Shown piece by piece: positions 18,906-28,931 of a stretch of DNA of 64,000 nt. The translations under genes and the position numbers were made by a program. Each line of letters begins with the position of its first letter. Position 1 is the first letter of the stretch. This DNA comes from Rothia aeria (GTDB taxonomy: Bacteria; Actinomycetota; Actinomycetes; Actinomycetales; Micrococcaceae), in contig AP017895.1 in assembly GCA_002355935.1 (NCBI GenBank), positions 2,480,001 to 2,544,000 of the forward strand, given 5' to 3'. The notes under the pieces were generated by a model that worked only from the letters and a program-made list of their open reading frames with translations, made no database searches and was not told the origin of the DNA.

Positions 18906-18935
18906 GGCGCCCCGGTTTCCAGCAACCGGGGCGCC
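18906..18935 (-). terminator. Hairpin terminator downstream of the cupin gene
   Basis: A perfect 12-bp inverted repeat, GGCGCCCCGGTT (18906-18917) / AACCGGGGCGCC (18924-18935). On the minus strand it is followed by ACTGTTTAAC, so it could end the cupin transcript. Confidence 0.65.
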
Positions 18936-19006
18936 TCCGCGCTTAAAGGAGTGAATCGAAGAGAGTGAATACTGTTGAGTGAAAGCCTGCGGGCGGGGTG
19001 GGTCCG

Positions 19007-19382
19007 CTAAATTTCATCGAATTCAACAGTGGGTTTCGCATCAGGATGCGACTCACCGGTGAGCATAGTAACCATGAGCGTGGAATCCTCCAGCGCCGTG
19101 AGCGAATGCAGCAGGTCCGCCGTCACGTGAATCGGCTTACCGGGCACCAGAATCACGCTCTGGCCTTTCACCCGGAAATCAATCTTGCCTTTCAGGGCCT
19201 GCACAACCACCGGGTGCACACTGTGGTGCTCATGCCACGACTGCCCGGCGGCAAGCTCCATGAGGATAAGGTTCCCCCATCAGCGTCAATAAGCTTCTTA
19301 GCCTGCGGCTTATCCTCAAAGGGGTAAGCTGCTCGGTGAGCTGCGGGAAGATGATGACGCGACCTTCGTGGGTGCCTGCCAT
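19007..19382 (-). CDS. Small cupin-domain protein (frame broken twice)
   Basis: From ATG 19382 (preceded by GAAAGG) the reading is MAGTHEGRVIIFPQLTEQ. With one base added at each of the AAA run 19318-19320 and the C5 run 19274-19278 it continues to LILMELAAGQSWHEHHSVHP and the cupin beta-barrel (PVVVQALKGKIDFRV, LVPGKPIHVTADLLHSL). The restored length is 125 residues. The HEHHSVH and H-L-H positions fit cupin metal-binding histidines. Function is not predictable. Confidence 0.75.
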
Positions 19383-19558
19383 GGGTTTACCTTTCGTCGT
19401 GTGCGACGGTATTTCTTACGGGGATAGGCTTTGAGCCCGCCCTCTAAAACACCAATATCGCATGTACAGTGCCAATATTACGCCTCGGTTTTCCACCCCG
19501 CAAAATGCTTTCCATCACAAGTATTATGCCCTGTGGAGGCGTGAAAAACCGCAGAAAA

Positions 19559-20857
19559 CTAGTACGACCACACCTTGGTGTACGCCGGACGCGGCCGGTT
19601 ACGCGGGCGCAGCAACCCAATCAGTGCAGCCGCGCACCCGGTGCCAACAGCCAACACCATACTGGTGGATGCCACAAACACCCCGCCCGGCAAAGACGAC
19701 ACCGAAACAATCAGGTACAGCACCACCGAGCAGAACCCCAAGAACAGGGTCGCAATCGTCAGAAGCGGCACAATCACCGAGCCAATTGTTCGTTTACCGC
19801 CCCTGAACTCTGAGCGGCGGAAATACCGCAGCACCATCAGCCCGATCACCGTCCAAAACGCGGTCACAAAGATAGCGCTCACCACATCCCCGGGCGGTGC
19901 CAGTTATTAATCATGGTCGCCATACCCGTCAGGCAGGTCGCCAACGACCCCAACACCGCAACCGCCGGGCGGAGCGAACGCGGGGCCGCCAAGAAAATAG
20001 CCGCACCTGCGGCCGCCGCCAAAGTGGTATGTCCGCTAGGGGCCGAGTTCAGCACCGCCTCCTGAACACCGTAGTTGGGTTTCACCAAAGTATTCTTCAG
20101 CAACTGCGTACTCACAGTTGCCGCAGCAGCCGTGAACACGCCCACCACCGCCGACACGAAATGATGCTTCCATATCAGCACCAGCACCAGCCCCACCACG
20201 GCCAACGCCACCACCACATACGGCAGGTTATCGAGAGCCTTTAAGGTGGGGCCCTCATAGCCACTGAACTGCTTACCGTATTCGTTCAGGGCGTCCTCAT
20301 CAAGCTGCTGCCCACGGTAGGTGCCCACAAAAAATAAAGGCTGGCAACAGCACCCACCGCAAACACGAACAATGCAAAAAGATGCTGCAGAATAATGCGT
20401 GTACCAGGCCGCCCGGTATCGGCGTACCCCTCAGGGGCGGCACCGGGCGCCTGCGGCGGAGCCCCATAAGCCACATACCCGGCCGGACCACCGTACTGCG
20501 CATTCGGAGGGTACTGCTGGGGGGCCTGAGCATACTGAGGACTTGAAGAAAACTGGGGATCCGCACTATAGGGAAGATGCTCCGTAGGGTCAGCATCATA
20601 GGCGCCAGCCGAACGAGACGCCGCAGGGTACCCTGAGCGGGTGTAGGCGGCGAGTGCGGATCAGGCACATGCGGCATCTGCGCCGTACCGGAGGCGCTGC
20701 TACGCCGCTGGTACGGATTACGGGTTGCGCCTATCGTCTCTTCTTCAGCACCTAAAACTTCGGTAGCCTCGGGCACCTCGCCCAAGGGAATCGTTGAATC
20801 ATCAGGCGCGGTGGAGTCATGAGCCGAGGCGGTATGTGCCGTACTGCGTTTTGCCAT
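19559..20857 (-). CDS. PAP2-family membrane phosphatase with disordered N-terminus (frame broken three times)
   Basis: ATG 20857 follows GGGAGGACACC. Residues 1 to about 150 are low-complexity, rich in Pro, Gln, Tyr, Ala and Gly (QYGGPAGYVAYGAPPQAPGA). Then come membrane helices and the PAP2 motifs PSGHTTLAAAAGAA and NNWHRPGDVVSA; motif 1 is degenerate (LKNTLVKPN). Single-base additions at 20631-20633 (CCC), 20329-20334 (A6) and 19888-19891 (C4) give one 433-residue protein ending in further helices. Likely a lipid phosphatase acting on the outer face of the membrane, for example on polyprenyl or phosphatidate substrates. Confidence 0.8.
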
Positions 20858-21005
20858 GGTGTCCTCCCGGATCAATCGTCAGTACCGCCGCATCTGGGCA
20901 TTATCAGTCCTAACTATCTCAGGTTAAGCTATGAAAAAGAATAAAATTCTCAACCCAAAGCTGGGAGTTTGCAGGGAATACCCACCCGTGCTAGAGGAGG
21001 TCACT

Positions 21006-22125
21006 GTGCCGTTTTCCCGCGCCGCATCAACACACCACGACGGTTCCAACAGCCCCGGTATCACCCCTTACGGGTTCGTCTCTGAGGGAACACCGCTGCC
21101 CCCACTCGAAAAATCCTTAACACCGCACACATTATGAGCGTGGGGATGCGCGTCAAATTCCGAGGGGTCACCACCCGGCACAGCGCCCTCATCCACGGCC
21201 CCTACGGCTGGGGCGAATTCGCCCCCTTCCCAGAATACGACGACGCCGAAGCCGCGCACTGGTTATCCAGCGCCCTAGAGGCAGCCTACCTGCCACCCAC
21301 CGTAACAGTACGCGAACAGGTGCCGGTCAACGCCACCCTCCCCGCCGTACCCGCCCACCGCGTGCCCGACGTGCTTACCAACTACAACGGCGACATACAG
21401 GAACTAAAAATTAAAGTCGCCGAACGCGGACAGACCCTTGACGACGACATCGCCAGGGTCGCCGCCGCCCGCACCGCCCTGCCCAACGCCCGCCTCAAAA
21501 TAGACGCAAACGCCGGGTGGACACTACCGCAGGCCTTCACAGCACTCACAGCCCTGAGCGACTACAACCTGCTGTACGCCGAACAGCCTGTAGGGAGCAT
21601 TAACGACATGAAGCAGCTGCGCACCCAGCTCGACAATGCGCAGGTTCCGGTTCTCATCGCCGCAGACGAACTCGTACGCAAAGCTGATGACCCGCTCACC
21701 GTGGCGCGGGCGCACGCCGCCGACCTGATCGTTGTCAAAGCGGCACCGTTGGGCGGGGTGCGGCGCGCATCCGCTGTCATCGCACAGTCCGGGCTGCCAG
21801 CCGTCATCTCCTCCGCACTCGAAACCTCGGTGGGTATCGCAACGGGTGTGCACCTGGCCGCGTCCCTGCCCGAACTGCCCTACGGGTGCGGGCTGGGAAC
21901 GGTCTCACTCCTGAACACCGATGTGAGCAGCACCCCCTTGTGGCCGAAAACGGCCGCATACCGGTGCGGCCCGCAGCCCCCGAGGAGGCACGGCTGAAGG
22001 CGCTCGCCGCAGACCACTCCACACGCGCATGGTGGCTAGAACGCATCGAACGGTGCTGGCGGCTGCTGCACCGCGGATATGCCACAGCCGATGCCCGGCA
22101 CGGCCAAGAGACTATGGGCGACTAA
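21006..22125 (+). CDS. menC: o-Succinylbenzoate synthase (frame broken twice)
   Basis: A dehydratase of the enolase superfamily making o-succinylbenzoate in menaquinone synthesis. GTG 21006 follows AGAGGAGG. One base added in the A5 run 21109-21113 links it to FRGVTTRHSALIHGPYGWGE. Catalytic features include the lysine pair in LKIKVAERG, the metal ligands in LKIDANAGW, LLYAEQP and IAADEL, and the second lysine in IVVKAAPLGG. A second added base in the C5 run 21933-21937 gives the C-terminus VAENGRIPVRPAAPEEARLK. About 373 residues. menD follows after 47 bp. Confidence 0.88.
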
Positions 22126-22172
22126 GGGCACACACAGTCCCACCGTCAGCGAGGCAGCATTAGAATAGTCTG

Positions 22173-24016
22173 GTGACTGAAAACCGCACACCACTCTCTA
22201 TGCTCAGCGCCATCTCTGTACTTGATTCGCTCATCCGCGCCGGGATGCGCCACATCGTTCTCTCCCCCGGTTCACGCAGCGCGCCGCTGGCGTATGCGGT
22301 GGCTGCCGCCGAAACTGCGGGCGCGATCGTGGCGCACGTGCGGGTTGATGAACGCACCGCAGGGTTCACCGCGCTTGGTATTGCGAAAGCATCCGGGCGG
22401 CCGGTGGGGCTGGTATGCACCTCGGGCACGGCACTGGGTGAGTATGTTCCGGCGGTCATGGAGGCGTACCATACGGGGGTTCCGTTGGCCATTATCAGCG
22501 CCGACAGGCCCGAAAAGCTGCGGGGTACAGGGGCCAACCAGACCACTTTTCAGCACAACTTGTATGGGCGTTTTGTGCGCGCATCCGCAGATCTGACCCG
22601 CTACCCCGAACAGTCCGAAGGGGAACAAACTCAGGCGTTTAAACGGTGCCTGGCGGCTCTGACCGGCAGGGATGCGCACAACTGGTCACGGGCCAGCGAC
22701 GAGCCGCTGGGCCCCGCCCATATTAACCTGTGCCTCGACTCGCCGCTGGTGCCGGACGAGCAGACCGCGCGCATCCTGCCGCAGTGGGCGGCTTCACTGA
22801 CCGAACACACTGACTACGCCGCCGAGGCTCGGCAGCTGGCGGAGCACTTAGGGACAGCCCCCATGAGGGCCCTGGCACTCTCACAGCGCTGAGCCCCATT
22901 GAGGCCGGGTGGCTGGTGCAACACAAAACAGCCCAAGCCGAGGCCGCCTGCGGCGCCCCGCTGCTTGATGCCCCGCAAGCCCCCAAAACGGTGGTGGTCG
23001 CGGGGACGGGGCCGGCCCGTTCGCCGCAGAGTTCGCATCTGCTTTGAACCTGCCGCTTTTTGCGGAGCCCTCTTCCGGTGCGCGCGGTGGGCGCACCTCC
23101 ATCCCCCACTATGTTGAGCTACTCGGCATGGACGCACGCAGTGAGTTAGGGGCGCAGATTGAACGGGTGGTACTTTTGGGCATCCCACGCTCTCACGGCC
23201 AATCAGTGCCCTGCTGGGGCGGGAAAGCATCCCGCAGGCGTACTACGCGCCGCGTAAAGCCAGCTGGTATGAGCCGGGAGCACGCGCCGCGCAAGAAATA
23301 GATTTTCCTGCCGATGCAGCTATTTTTGCGCTTAAAGGCGCTGCCGCCAGCAGCGCCGAATGGCTAGAGCAGTGGACCGACGCAGGCACCGCACAATATG
23401 CCGAAAACCAGCGCAGAATAGCGCAGTACCGTTCACAGAGCGCACCCCACCAGGCAGAACATGCCGACCCTGCGGATCGTACCGCCGGGCAGGCCCTAGC
23501 GCACCGCCTCTGGGTACAATGCGCCTCCGATCATCATGCTCTCGTTGTGGGGTCGTCGAATCTGGTGCGGGACCTTGATAGGGCCGCGCCAGCACTGGGT
23601 GAGGCGGGCCCTGCACGCGTGTATGCAAACCGTGGGCTGGCCGGTATTGACGGTACGGTTGCTACCGCTATCGGCATTTCCTTAGCCGGCTACTACCCCA
23701 CCGGCACCGGCACGGTGGGGGTGCCGCATCACCGGTACGGTTATTGTGCGGCGACCTGACCTTTCAGCACGACGTGGCGGCGCTTAACCTGCCCGTCACC
23801 GAGCTGCTGCCGAACCTTGAGGTGCATGTTTTTGATGATTCGGGTGGCAGTATCTTCAGCACCCTAGAGCACGGCGAACTCGCCCGGCAGGAACAATTTG
23901 CCCGCACAGTAGACCGGTTCTTTACGGTGCGCGCCGCCGAGAACACCGATTTAGAGGCCATGGCCGCCGGGTTCGGCACCGCCTCCGGGGTGCGCGTGAG
24001 CATTCACCGCCCCTAA
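22173..24016 (+). CDS. menD: SEPHCHC synthase MenD (frame broken four times)
   Basis: A thiamine diphosphate-dependent enzyme joining 2-oxoglutarate and isochorismate. The N-terminal domain is clear (VLSPGSRSAPLAYAVAAAE, GKASGRPVGL-like TSGTALGEYVPAVMEA). Middle and C-terminal domains continue in other frames (HALVVGSSNLVRDLD, VYANRGLAGIDGTVATAIG, LCGDLTFQHDVAALNLPVTE). Adding one base to each of 22858-22862 (C5), 23002-23005 (G4), 23178-23180 (GGG) and 23717-23720 (G4) gives one frame of about 615 residues. Four independent breaks in an essential-pathway gene argue for sequence error, not decay. GTG start; no strong ribosome-binding site. Confidence 0.88.
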
Positions 24017-24062
24017 CCGGCCCACCCTGGGCGGGCCGCAGCGGGCGGGCTGCCAGAGTATA

Positions 24063-24966
24063 CTACCGCTGCCCCGAATGCGCCTTACCGATCGTAATCG
24101 GCCCGGTAAAGCCGCTCGCATCCGGCTGGGCTGCGGCATCGCTACCGCCGTCAAGGAATGCCAGCCGGTCCAGCAGAATGCGGGTGGTACCCGGCGAGTA
24201 GGGCAGCTGGAACATTGAGGCCGTGGTGGAGGGGTTGCTCTGGTCAATCGCGGAGGTGCGAATCGCTTCAATAGCGGCCTCCATAGTGTCTCGGGCACGC
24301 ACCACAAAATCCCGGTCAACCGGCTCGCCACGGCCGGGAACGTAGATGCTGTACCTGTCAAGCTCAGTCAGCGCCCCGATAGTCTCTACCCAGCGGTCGG
24401 GGTACGAATCGTCAAAGGAGGGTCGGTGCCCTGTTCCAGCAGGCCGCCCGCGAATAGCACATCTTCAACACCCACCAGCAGGTCGCCTTTGGTGTGTCCC
24501 TGACCCAGGTAGATGAGGGTTGCAGAGCGCTCCCCCAACTCAACGGGGGTGAACGTAATGCCTTCACCGTTATGGGCGGTGAGTTTATTCGGCACGATAA
24601 TATCGGTAGCCGGGCCTTGGTGGTGCGCCATTTCAGGTTCTAAGGTCTCAACATAGGGCCGCTGCGATTCGCCGTATTTTTCGATAGCCCGCACGGTACG
24701 CGGGTGCGCCCAGAAATCCTCCACACCCATGGCCACGAAAACATCGTTGCCGAAGAAACGCTCGTAGTGGGCGTGAGTGTTAACCACGGTAATAGGCAGT
24801 CGGGTTAGGCGGCGCACTTCATCATATATTTCGGTGCCTTGACGGGGCCAGCGCCGGTATCGATCACCAGGGCGGCCTCAAGGCCGAGGATAAGTCCTGT
24901 ATTTAGACGATAGTTATCCGTTGCAATACGGTACACGCCGTCAGCTAGTTCGATAGTTTGTGCCAT
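24063..24966 (-). CDS. Metallo-beta-lactamase-fold hydrolase (frame broken twice)
   Basis: Starts MAQTIELADGVYRIATDNYR at ATG 24966, then the strand ALVIDTGAG. Adding one base in the G4 run 24844-24847 leads to the metal-binding NTHAHYERFFGNDVF, and one more in the GGG run 24420-24422 to SYPDRWVETIGALTELDRY and the C-terminus. Restored length is about 301 residues. Later ligands include the GHTKGD histidine/aspartate. Generic MBL-fold hydrolase; the substrate is not predictable. It converges with menD. Confidence 0.8.
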
Positions 24967-25499
24967 AGTTAAACGGTACTTGACCGGGCTAGTTTTTGCG
25001 CGAATATGCTGTATTAAGGTTTCGTAACATTTTCTAATGTTCCATTGTGTGCTCCGGTTTTTGTGCCGTTAACCTCACGTTTCTTTTCTCTGAACTACCG
25101 TCGAGCCCACACATGTCGCAGTCTTTTTATATTGCGCTAGATCACATATTTATCCCTATTGAAAGTGTTCACCACAGCATATATTCGGTACTGTAAATAT
25201 CGTTGCATTCCTTTTATTTACGGGCCGTAAAGGGCTGTTTTAGGGTACATACTGGGCACAGTGTGAAAGAAATAGAGCACACGGTTTATGCGCATCATTA
25301 TAAATACCGGAAGGCTCCGGCAGCAGACATATTGATATGCAGTATATGCTTCGAGGAAAAACGCATATCAAGTTTATCTTGAATGAAACTTCAACTAGGG
25401 AGCGTAAAGCGTGCTATTGAAAATTCCCAAAAGTACCGACGCCGCCCCTTCACACCGGCGGAGCATATTAACAACACAGCGGGAAAGTACCATAGTGCT
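24967..25499. other. 533-bp intergenic region before gluQ
   Basis: AT-rich compared with its neighbours (especially 25020-25380) and divergent between the MBL-fold gene and gluQ. An in-frame extension of gluQ back to 25383 is possible but unlike the family. I see no RNA gene, riboswitch or repeat. Confidence 0.5.
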
Positions 25500-26483
25500 A
25501 TGACCCGTGAACCGCACCTTAACGCCGCACCCGTCACCGTTTCACCGAGCCCCAGCGTACACCCTGGGGCTGGCCGGTACGCCCCTTCTCCTTCGGGAGA
25601 CCTGCACTTAGGGAACCTGCGCACCGCGCTTCTGGCATGGATGCTGGCTCGGCAAGGAAACCTGCGGTTTGTGATGCGTGTCGAAGACCTCGATAGGGTG
25701 AAGGAGGGCGCGGCACAGCAGCAGCTGGCGGATTTAGCGTCGCTGGGGCTCGATTGGGAGCAGCCGGTGCTGTACCAGAGCACCCGCCGGAAAGCGTACC
25801 AGCGTGAGTTTGAACGTTTGCAGGAGGCTGGGATGGTGTACGAGTGCTACTGCACGCGGCGTGAGATTCAGCAGGCCGCCACCGCGCCGCATGGGGCCCC
25901 GGGCGCATACCCGGGCACCTGCCGGGAGTTATCAGATCAGCAGCGCGCCGAACGCCGCGCACACCGGGCACCCGCCTACCGTCTGCGCGCCGAGGTGAGC
26001 GAGTATACGGTGCACGATATGTTCCGCGGCGACTACACGGCGGCAGTGGATGATGTTGTACTGGTGCGTAATGACGGCACATTCGCATATAACCTGGCGG
26101 TGGTGGTGGACGATTATTTTCAGGGGGTGACCCAGGTGGTGCGCGGGGATGACCTGCTGTCTTCGGCGCCGCGCCAAGCGTATGTGGCGCATCTTCTGGG
26201 GTACCCGCCGGTAACGTATGCGCATGTTCCTCTAGCCCTGAATGAGGAGGGCAAGCGCTTGGCTAAACGCGACGGCGCGGTGACCCTGCCGCAGCTGCGC
26301 CAGGCCGGGTTTACTGAGGCGGATGTGCTGAGCTGGATTGCCGCTTCCATCCCCGTCGCCGATCCTAAGAAAACGGGCGGGGCGCAGGTGTTTGAAAGCG
26401 CGATGCATATTTTACGGTTTTTTGACCCGCAACGGATGAGTTTGGAGCCTTGGACGGTGCGGGACCCGCTTAAAATTTCATGA
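25500..26483 (+). CDS. gluQ: Glutamyl-Q tRNA(Asp) synthetase
   Basis: A truncated class I synthetase that attaches glutamate to queuosine in tRNA-Asp. The HIGH-equivalent is GRYAPSPSGDLHLGNLRTAL, the KMSKS-equivalent RLAKRDGAV. A zinc site is suggested by YECYCTRREI and the later GTCREL. The anticodon-binding domain of true GltX is absent and the length is about 327 residues, both as expected for GluQ. ATG 25500 is chosen because the family starts close to the HIGH motif. Confidence 0.92.
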   Translation: MTREPHLNAAPVTVSPSPSVHPGAGRYAPSPSGDLHLGNLRTALLAWMLARQGNLRFVMRVEDLDRVKEGAAQQQLADLASLGLDWEQPVLYQSTRRKAYQREFERLQEAGMVYECYCTRREIQQAATAPHGAPGAYPGTCRELSDQQRAERRAHRAPAYRLRAEVSEYTVHDMFRGDYTAAVDDVVLVRNDGTFAYNLAVVVDDYFQGVTQVVRGDDLLSSAPRQAYVAHLLGYPPVTYAHVPLALNEEGKRLAKRDGAVTLPQLRQAGFTEADVLSWIAASIPVADPKKTGGAQVFESAMHILRFFDPQRMSLEPWTVRDPLKIS

Positions 26484-26822
26484 TGCGAAACGATTTATCC
26501 CCAAGGCTTTGAAATTTTTTCAGACCCCCACATGTGTTTGTGCGGGTTTTACCCTATCTCGGGAACGCGTAAAACTTTCCTCCCCGTCATAGCGGGGATG
26601 CACACGGCAGATAAACCCACATATTCTCACATGAACCGGACAGTTAATCTACGAGTGTGGGCATATATATACCCAGAGTTCGGCTCACCAAACCCCATTT
26701 CAACTTTGTTTTTTTGAGATATGAAAGCTAGACTGTATCCCGGGCCACTCATAAAGACGTATATTTGTGCATAAATATTCAATTGCTTGAAAGAATGACC
26801 TGCCACCGAAATAGGGAGAAAA
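26484..26822. other. Intergenic region gluQ-putP
   Basis: A weak terminator-like hairpin (about 26526-26546, CCC-CACA / TGTG-GGG) followed by TTTT sits just after gluQ. The rest (26550-26822) is AT-rich and presumably holds the putP promoter. No gene seen. Confidence 0.45.
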
Positions 26823-28364
26823 ATGTCCGATAGTACTTTCCAAATCATCGCATTGGCGATCTATTTCATCGCCATGATCGTGATCGGGCTGTGGGCAAAC
26901 AGCAAAAACAACGACCTTGACGATTACGTGCTGGGTGGGCGGCAGCTCTCCCCCACCGTCGCGGCTCTCTCGGCAGGCGCCGCCGATATGTCCGGCTGGC
27001 TCCTAATGGGGTTGCCCGGCGCTGTCTATTTAGCTGGTCTTTCCAAATCATGGATTGCTATCGGTCTGACAATCGGCGCATGGGTCAACTGGAAATATAT
27101 TGCACCCCGCCTGCGTACCTACACCGAAGTCGCTGGCGATGCCGTGACCGTCCCGGTGTTCCTCAGCAACCGACTGCACGATAAATACAATATTCTGCGT
27201 ATTTTTGCAGGCATTATTATCCTCGTCTTCTTCACCTTCTACGTCTCCTCCGGCATGGTTGCTGGCGGTAAATTCTTCGAGTCTTCCTTCCACCAGGATT
27301 ACCTCACCGGTATGCTTCTCGTCGCCGGTATCACCATGTTCTACACTTTCTTCGGCGGCTTTATGGGTGCTTCCTACACCGATATGGTGCAGGGTCTTCT
27401 GATGCTCGCCGCATTGGTTGCCGTGCCGATCGTGGCTATTACCAATATGGGCGGACTCGACCACGTCACGGATGCCGTCGCCAACGTTCGCCCCGACGCC
27501 CTGGGACTTTTCGCGGGAACTACGTTTATCGGCATCGCTTCGGCGCTCGCCTGGGGCCTGGGCTATTTCGGACAGCCGCATATTATCGTGCGTTTCATGG
27601 CGCTGCGCACTCCCGAGGATGCGAAAGCCGGGCGTCGCATCGGTATGAGCTGGATGCTCCTGACCGTGGTAGGCTCCATCAGCACGGCGTTCGTGGGCGT
27701 AGCCTACTTTGCAACCCACCCCGAAGTTTCTCTCACCGATAAGGAAAGTGCAGAGACAGTCTTCCTGGATCTCGCGCAGATTCTCTTCCACCCCTTTATC
27801 GCCGGTATGATCCTGGCTGCCGTACTCGCGGCTATTATGTCTACGCTATCCTCGCAGCTAGTGGTCTGCTCCTCGGCTCTCGTGGAAGATCTTTACGGTG
27901 TCTTTGTGAAGAAGAAGCTCAGCTCAAACCAGTCACTCTGGCTTGGACGTGCGGGCGTAGCGATTGTGGCGGTCATCGCGACTCTCATGGCACTCGATAA
28001 GAACAACTCGATTCTCTCGCTCGTGGAGTTCGCATGGGCGGGCTTTGGTTCGGCTTTCGGCCCAATCGTGATCCTCTCACTGTACTGGCGCAAGCTCACC
28101 CTACCGGGTGCGGTCTCGGGCATGATTGTGGGTGCTGTCGTCACCTTCTTCTGGCGCCAGATCTTCAACCTCACCGAAACGATCGAGGTTTACGAGATGA
28201 TCCCCGGGTTCTTCCTAGCCTTCCTGGTGACCGTCGTGGTCTCTCTGTCTACCTACCAGAAGAACGACAAGATTGAGCAAGAGTTTGAAGAGGCCGCAAA
28301 CCTCGCAAAGCTCACCACCGCTGATCTTCCCGCCAAGGAAGAAGAACAGGCGGCCAAGGCATAA
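26823..28364 (+). CDS. putP: Sodium/proline symporter
   Basis: A 513-residue solute:sodium symporter (SSS family) with about thirteen hydrophobic helices. PutP features include LDDYVLGGRQLSPTVAALSA, GAADMSGWLLMGLPG and FGGFMGASYTDMVQG. The C-terminal tail is charged and cytoplasmic. It imports proline with sodium. ATG follows AGGGAG, and a strong terminator follows the gene. Confidence 0.95.
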   Translation: MSDSTFQIIALAIYFIAMIVIGLWANSKNNDLDDYVLGGRQLSPTVAALSAGAADMSGWLLMGLPGAVYLAGLSKSWIAIGLTIGAWVNWKYIAPRLRTYTEVAGDAVTVPVFLSNRLHDKYNILRIFAGIIILVFFTFYVSSGMVAGGKFFESSFHQDYLTGMLLVAGITMFYTFFGGFMGASYTDMVQGLLMLAALVAVPIVAITNMGGLDHVTDAVANVRPDALGLFAGTTFIGIASALAWGLGYFGQPHIIVRFMALRTPEDAKAGRRIGMSWMLLTVVGSISTAFVGVAYFATHPEVSLTDKESAETVFLDLAQILFHPFIAGMILAAVLAAIMSTLSSQLVVCSSALVEDLYGVFVKKKLSSNQSLWLGRAGVAIVAVIATLMALDKNNSILSLVEFAWAGFGSAFGPIVILSLYWRKLTLPGAVSGMIVGAVVTFFWRQIFNLTETIEVYEMIPGFFLAFLVTVVVSLSTYQKNDKIEQEFEEAANLAKLTTADLPAKEEEQAAKA

Positions 28365-28397
28365 GCCACAGGGCGCACTGCGCAGCTAACACCAGAT

Positions 28398-28459
28398 AAG
28401 AAGCGATTCTCTCGCCCAGCCCTTAGCGGGCGGGTGAGAGAATCGCTTCTTAAAGTTTT
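28398..28459. terminator. Terminator between putP and the repeat-protein region
   Basis: A perfect 16-bp outer stem (28398-28413 with 28436-28451) with an inner CCC-GC/GCGGG stem, then TAAAGTTTTA on the plus strand. It ends putP and probably also the oppositely directed unknown gene, whose restored stop lies at 28458. Confidence 0.9.
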
Positions 28460-28900
28460 AACTCACTGACCCTGTGCCCACAACGTGTGCGTACAGTTCC
28501 TCACACAGCGCCATACTGTGCTGTATCTTGTACAAGCCATCCAGCAGGTAGGAGGTATGGCTATCCTGCTGCCATTCGGGGTCGTACCATCTAAAAATTC
28601 GAACCACAACAGGAAATCCATATACGCTGCGATTGCTTCTTCCTGCTTCTGTGCATAGGGCTTTTTCATCAGCTCTAACCGGCGCCGCTCCAGGTCAGCG
28701 GCATCAATGCTCCCGCAACGGTACGCCCGGGTGTACCCCACACACTCCCGCAGCACCTCAGGCTGCTCGCTTAACGGGATAACGCTACGCTCCGTGAACT
28801 CAATCACTCGGTCGATATACTCGCTGTAGCGCGTGAAAATATCGGACTCCTCAATAGTGTCCTCCAGCTCAATAATTCGCCCAAATTCATCTGGCTCCAT
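28458..28900 (-). CDS. Unknown protein, last gene of the repeat-protein unit (frame broken by one base)
   Basis: I do not recognise a family. ATG 28900 follows AAAGGAG, 31 bp after the stop of P1 and on the same strand, so it is likely cotranscribed with the array. It begins MEPDEFGRIIELEDTIEESD and looks all-alpha, acidic and cytosolic (LERRRLELMKKPYAQKQEEA). One base added in the A5 run 28593-28597 turns a poor C-terminus into FFRWYDPEWQQDSHTSYLLD and gives about 147 residues. No membrane segment or metal motif. It could be a partner or regulator of the P proteins; that is only suggested by position. Confidence 0.6.
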
Positions 28901-28931
28901 ATATACTCCTTTGCGATGCACCAACAGTGCG

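Noticed and set aside
22173-24016. menD as a decayed pseudogene or as several small genes
   Set aside because: Each of four breaks is repaired by one base in a homopolymer run and the rest is fully conserved, with no stop codons or deletions of other kinds.
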